Positions 58,581 through 64,000 of a stretch of 64,000 nt of DNA are shown here, piece by piece; position 1 is the first letter of the stretch; the number at the start of each line of letters is the position of its first letter. The translations under genes were made by a program, and so were the position numbers. Origin of the DNA: Anaeramoeba flamelloides (Eukaryota; Metamonada; Anaeramoebidae); contig JANTQA010000030.1 of assembly GCA_027625915.1 (NCBI GenBank), positions 682,001-746,000 on the forward strand. Direction: 5' to 3'. Below the pieces are notes generated by a model. The model was not told the origin of the DNA, did not search any database, and saw nothing but the letters and a program-made list of their open reading frames with translations.

Positions 58581-61140
58581 GTTGATGACACTCATCGAGA
58601 CTTAACAGGAAAGTTATATTTATCATCAGTAATTTTTTCGTATTTGAGTTCTTTTAGATGATAAAGGTGTTTTTAAAAAACTATTAGTTATTATCTATTC
58701 AAGAAAATCTCCAAAAGTTGACTATATTTGAAAATTTATTCAAGTATATACTTAAAATTTTTTACCCTAAAATTGACCCTTTTTACCTTTCTAGAACTTT
58801 TAAAAAAGGTAGTACTATAAACAACAATAAATTCAACAGATGAATATTTTATAGAACTGGTGTGTTGATCATAATATGAATAAAATCTATTAAATAGGAT
58901 GAAATGATAATTCAGGTAATATTTTTATCTAACTTGGAATTTACAATTTTATATTTTTTCATACTTGTGAGTACTCCTCTACAATTTTGGCAATTTTTAT
59001 TTATTCTCATTTTAACAAAAAACTGTGGAAAAAATAAAAAAGAGAAAAAATGATTTATTTGCAAACACTTCATTGTAGGGGAAAAACTTCCAAACTATAC
59101 AAAGGGAATTCAAAATTCAAATGTAACATGAATTATTTATTATGAAATTTAGTTTATTATTTTTCAACAAATACTTTTAAGAATAAAAAGTAACATTACA
59201 TAACCAAAGTAAAAAACCTTAATATCAAATCTTAGTTCACAATTGTAAAAAAGTGAAAATTTTGGATTTATTTTTGCTCGGCCCTTAAGGATAACAATTC
59301 CTGAAGAATAAAAAATATATTATCGTATCTTAGTTGGAAAACCATGTTATTTTGGTTCCTAATTGATCGTTTTTCAAGTTTGTAGGAATTTTCAAGAAAT
59401 ATCCAAATATAATAGTTTGAAATGTTTATAACTATTTTAAAAAAGTACTTTTTTTGTTTTTGAGTTTCTCAAGAATTAAAACTGTTTTAAATGTTTATGT
59501 TTTAATAAAGTGAGGAATTTGTTTTAGAAATTGATTTTTACACATTTCAATCTCTAACTTGCTTTTAACAATTGATCCTCCACTTTGTTAAAATATAAAA
59601 AAATTAAAAAGTTTGAATTTTTAAAAAGTTTTTTCCTTATTTCTATTTGAATTCCAAATGGGAAAATTTTAGACTTCATTATTCTATATTTTCTTTTTGT
59701 AAAAAGATTTTTAATACCACAGCCCACTTCTTTGAGAACTCAATTTGTATAAGAAAGAATCAAAAAGGAAGTGAAAATTTTTTTCACATGCAAAATTCAA
59801 ATAATAGTATTAGAAATAAAAAATTTTCAAAAAAATCCCTAAATTTGTTTAAGACTTGTATTATATATATCGGACACATGTGATTTAATCCATGTTTTTG
59901 TGTTTTATAGATTGTTCAGAAAGATAAAATGCTATTTTTGAAATGTGAAAATAATTGTTGTTTTTCAGATTTTATAATGATTATGTTTGAAATACTTGCT
60001 TTTGTGGAAAAAAAGTGAAACAAGGTTTTTAATTGGGAACATTACTGAAATTGAAAAGTAAGATCAATGAAAAAAAGAATAAATAAATAAATAAAGACAA
60101 AATGAAGTATTCGCCACAATAACAGTTTTTTAAATACTATCTTTTGGTTTGAGTTTTTCTTTGATTGATCAATTATTAAAAATTTGTTCAAAAAATTGAC
60201 TATTTTTGGGAGATCTCCAAAACCACACAAACAATTTCGATAAATCAAGTAGATTTAAATTGTATTTTCTGGGTTGACTGAAAATAATACAATGAATTAT
60301 TATTTGAAGTTAATTGGTTTCTTCTTTTTATTGATTTTACTTTTCATTTTCAGTAATGTTCCCAATTAAAAACCTTGTTTCACTTTTTTTCCACCACAGT
60401 TATTTTTATTTATTTTTGTTTTCAAGATCTTATATACTTTCAGTTATGTGTTTTAATTTTAAATTTTCTGAGTTTTTTATTTTTTACGATGACAATTTTT
60501 CGATTAAAAAGAGTGTTGGTAATGATAATAAGGGGATTGGAACAAAAAAATTGTTTTCAAATTTTTGATTAAAGTTTATTAGATTTTTTAAAGTTTATTT
60601 TTTATAATAAAGGGAAATAAAGAAGTACGAATTCAATTTAAAGTTTAGTTTTTTGATAAAACATAAAATAAATTATTAAATCAATACTTTTTTAAAAATC
60701 AACATGCTTCTTGAATAAAAAAAAATCAACAATTATTAATTTTTAACACACAAAGAGAGAAGAATACATGGCTAATTAAGTATAACATATACCAAAGAGC
60801 AGGTGGTATATCTGAATTACAATTAAACTTTAAATTCTAATCCATGAACTTTTTAATTACTAAACAATTTTATTTGTACAAATAACAAAAAATATTATCT
60901 TAAAAAAAATATCGTCTATTAATTGTTGTTAGAGTTTTGGGTTAACAATCGAAAATCACAAACCATTCTAACGAACAAAGAAAAACTATTTCAAAAAATC
61001 TTGTAATATTAAACGATAAAAATCCCGAGTGAAAACCGAGAAAAAAGAACAACCTCTAAAGTTTTTTTACCAGTTTAAAAAATAATTCCACTGTCAGTTT
61101 AACAACAAAAACACGTATATTTCAAATTTGAATAGATTCT
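58581..61140. other. Intergenic upstream of the macroglobulin/ubiquitin-like gene
   Basis: Apart from the foldback at 60.0-60.39 kb, no gene or RNA is seen. Frames at 59647-59883 and 60356-60568 lack motifs; the latter lies largely in or beside the foldback arm. Confidence 0.5.
60004..60394. mobile_element. Foldback element with arms of about 70 bp
   Basis: The left arm GTGGAAAAAAAGTGAAACAAGG then TTTTTAATTGGGAACATTACTG (60004-60075) is almost exactly mirrored at 60322-60394. The spacer is about 245 bp and non-coding. Confidence 0.85.
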
Positions 61141-64000
61141 ATGTTAAATATTCATGTTAAATTAAAACATCAAACTAATTCAACAAAGAAAAAATACCTC
61201 TCCAAAAAAAGAAAAGAACCCAGTTTTGAAAAATCATTTTTTCAAAATCTTTCCTCTTCACTTGAAGTGTCTCAAACAATGAATGAATTAATCAGTAATA
61301 AGGAACAACTTTTTGAACTAAGAAGACACCATGTTTTTATTCGTCTAAACCAGTATTCGTATTTTGCAGGAGACACGATAATGGGCTGTGCGCTTTTAGT
61401 TGATCACGATACCAATTTGCCTGTGGAGCGAGACTTTGATATCGAATCGAAATACTTTGGCAAACCACAGATCCAAATTGTCTCTGGTGGTGTTGTCTAC
61501 AAGCAAGTCGAATTAAGTTCGCCACTTAATAGTGTCTATCATATCTGGCTCACTTTACCCTTGACATTGGAACCAAAGGTGTATGAATTGAAGCTGTTGC
61601 ATCGGTATGGGTATCGCGTTGCGCCAGCGTCCACGACTTTTGAAATCATCAAGAACGAATACACAAAGCACTTCATCTTTTTACCAAAGACAACCTTTAC
61701 TCTTAATGAAAGCATCAGTGGGTGGGTCTATATTCATGACTACAAAACAAAGAAAAACTTCCAGCCAACAAAGATCCTCATTTTCTTACTTTCGAAAGAT
61801 GAGTCAAAACTCTTGGAACCGATCGACAAGCCATTAAAAAGAAGAAAAAGATATTTTTTTGAATTCAAAATAAGGCCACAAACGGTGAAAGGCCTTCTTT
61901 TTCAAAAGAAGAAATTAGTCATACTCTGTAAGCTCTTTGACAATATTAACGAAAAGTCTCATGAAGTCTTAAGGAGCAACATTTTCATTGACAAAGAAGA
62001 ATATGGAGGTATTAAAAATGTAATCTCAACATACGATCTCGCTGCGGGCATTCCCAATGAGATTTTTGCAACAATTGAAAATCCCAAAAGCCAAGTCTAC
62101 GAGTACATTTTCCGCGTTAAAGATCAGGACAACAATAAAGAATCAACAAACAAAAAAACCAAAAAAGCCAAAGCAAATTCCCAAATCATTAAAAAGACCA
62201 TACGTGCAACTAGCAACCAAACTATTTATACTTCTTTTCTTCTTCATCCGAAAAAATTTGGGCGGAAGAATAAAAAATCGAAAAGGAAAAAAAAGCATGA
62301 CTATTCTCATACATTTAAAATGAAAAATAAAAAAGCAGGAATCGTTTTCCAAGTCACAAACGCAAATCTAATTAACAACGGGGAGCTTTGTTTCCAAATA
62401 GTTAGCACAATGGAAAGAACATGCCAAATATTGATCTTAAGAAAAGGGAAAATCATAAAGAATGTCAAGTCCTTTGAATTAAAACCCAAGACTCCTGTGA
62501 CGAAGAGTGTTAAAATACAATACATTTACGGGATAGTGAATTGTGCTTTGGTTGATCCAGGGAAATTCCAAAATAATGTCATGGGAAAAAAGAATGATTT
62601 AACATATGAATATCCAAAATTTTTAAAAAAGCACACACTTTTAGCCAATAGGCTTGTATATATCTACCCAACAAATAAAATTAACATTCAAATAAAAAAG
62701 CATATTTCGATTAATAAAGAAGGCAAAATAATCATCGAAACAGAAGATCTTCGCGGTAACCCCATTCAGTCAATTTGCAATGTATCCATAATAACATATC
62801 CCGACATTTCTCCAAATCCACACCAATCTTTTGTTAAATTGAATACACAAAGATTACTGGAATATGAAATAGATAATCACCATTTTAAGAACCCCTATTT
62901 CACCGAAAATGAAAGGGGCAATGGCAATGAGAGAGAAAATTTGAGGTATGTCAATAACTTAATCCATTTCGAGGATTGGAGAGAATTTCCTAAAAATCAA
63001 ATACACAAAACAATCCAAGACATTTCTCAGCTCTCAACATTAGACGACCAATATAAGCAATTATTTTCAATCAACAAAGAAGATTTTATCGAATTAAACA
63101 TACACTTTGTACCTATCAGGTTAGGAATTGGGATGAAATTAATAACAACATATGTAAACCCCTTTTCGATCTTGAGTAAAGTGATCTATGAGATTTTAGA
63201 AAAAAATACAAACTTTACTGAGGTTGTAGCGTTTTTCCATCAATCAAAATTCATTGAGAATCCGAACCAAACTATAGAAGAATTGAACTTAAAAAATAAT
63301 CCATATTTAATAATATGGTGTAAAGATTTTTGGTGTAAAAAGAAAGGAAAATCTGAAATAACAATTGATTTTTTTCCAAATAAATATAATTTTTATTTTG
63401 GAGATAAATTAGAAAAATTAACCAATTCTAATAAGAATGAACACGGAAGGGAAGGGGGAGAAAAGGAAAGGGGTAAAGGGAAAGAGCAAATGACGAATGA
63501 CAAATATGCATATACTAACAATTCACAAAGGTTTCTTAAAAAGAGATTTGGTGAATTAATTAAAGATGAAGATCTTTATTTAAAGGTTATAAATGGTAAT
63601 CGAACAAAAAATGAAATTCCACGATACAAAATTAAAAGAAAATATATTTTTTTAAATCTAATTGATCTCGAAAGAAATAAAAGATTATTCAAAATAGCAA
63701 AAACACAAAAAATAAATTTTTTATTAACAAAAATTAAATTATTGAATAAAAAAAATATTCAATTCTATCATAATAATAGTTTAATAAAAGATGGTATTAC
63801 TATTAAAAAAAATACCTCAAATTTTTAATGGGGATGAAATATATTTGGTTGAAAGGGGTAAAAGAATTTCCATTACTATAAAATTCCATTATTGTTACAA
63901 TTTGAAATTCAAAAAAACCAAAATGAATCTTTCAATATATGATTTGAAAGTGAAAATATTTAAAAAAATTCCAGAGTTATCAAAGACAAAGTTCCAATTA
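61141..64000 (+). CDS. Macroglobulin-like domains followed by ubiquitin-like repeats (partial, one probable frameshift)
   Basis: An open frame of 895 aa runs from the ATG at 61141 to a stop at 63828. About residues 62-175 resemble an MG2 domain of the alpha-2-macroglobulin family (HVFIRLNQYSYFAGDTIMG ... STTFEIIKNEY); a following beta-rich region starting FLPKTTFTLNESISGWVYI resembles MG3. No thioester motif and no signal peptide are seen, so a secreted protease inhibitor is unlikely. From about residue 660 there are ubiquitin-like folds: MKLITTYVNPFSILSKVIYE ... IEELNLKNNPYLIIW, then about 832 onward with LIKDGITI. After the stop the next frame continues perfectly as FNGDEIYLVERGKRISI and a further ubiquitin-like start (SIYDLKVKIFKKIPEL) to the window edge. 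One A too many in the eight-A run at 63805-63812 would explain the break. The C-terminus is outside the window. Confidence 0.6.

Noticed and set aside
59647-59883. 78-aa plus-strand frame
   Set aside because: Begins at a non-ATG codon and shows no similarity or splice partner.
1-64000. tRNA, rRNA or CRISPR-like arrays
   Set aside because: No GGTTCRANYCC-type arm, rRNA-like block or regularly spaced repeat array was seen by eye on either strand.

Overview
This is an extremely A+T-rich stretch of a eukaryotic nuclear genome. It has GT-AG introns, long homopolymer runs, Lys/Asn/Glu-rich low-complexity proteins and many degraded transposable elements. The standard code fits all the genes. Rab-like, BTB, PH, mediator, cyclin and VIPAS39-type genes point to a free-living protist. 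The combination of many BTB/Rab-type proteins, K/E/N repeats and TE-filled introns recalls Anaeramoeba (Metamonada), but that is only my best guess; dictyostelid-like amoebae are less likely because introns here reach several kb.

Layout. 1-1.04 kb: 3' end of a LINE. 1.14-4.0 kb: a broken, 5'-truncated copy of a Rab-like/BTB/BTB gene. 6.4-16.4 kb: an apparently intact seven-exon paralogue, with a LINE, a TTAA-flanked element and a MITE in its introns. 16.8-19.1 kb (-): a two-exon mitotic cyclin. 21-23.1 kb: Tc1/mariner wreckage. 25.3-30.2 kb: a two-exon membrane protein with a bacterial-PH-like tail; its 4-kb intron holds a LINE with a MITE nested in it and a TTAA element. 32.1-36.1 kb (-): a long disordered protein with PH domains at both ends. 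39.8-41.9 kb (-): a VIPAS39/VPS16B-like trafficking protein. 43-47 kb: hairpin and foldback elements. 47.1-51.1 kb: a CPBP (CAAX-type) membrane protease whose catalytic Glu-Glu pair is split by a 2.4-kb intron. 54.3-54.9 kb: Mediator subunit 7. 55-61 kb: gene-poor, repeats only. 61.1 kb to the right edge: a protein with macroglobulin-like domains followed by ubiquitin-like repeats, interrupted by one probable A-run indel.

The genes are ordinary, unrelated eukaryotic loci (cell cycle, transcription, endolysosomal tethering, membrane proteolysis, PH signalling); I see no operon-like system. The most unusual item is the Rab-like pseudo-GTPase fused to two BTB domains. It is assembled from seven exons, one of them 16 nt, whose phases all agree. 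All exon joins were derived by eye from splice signals, phase and protein-family similarity, with no transcript data.
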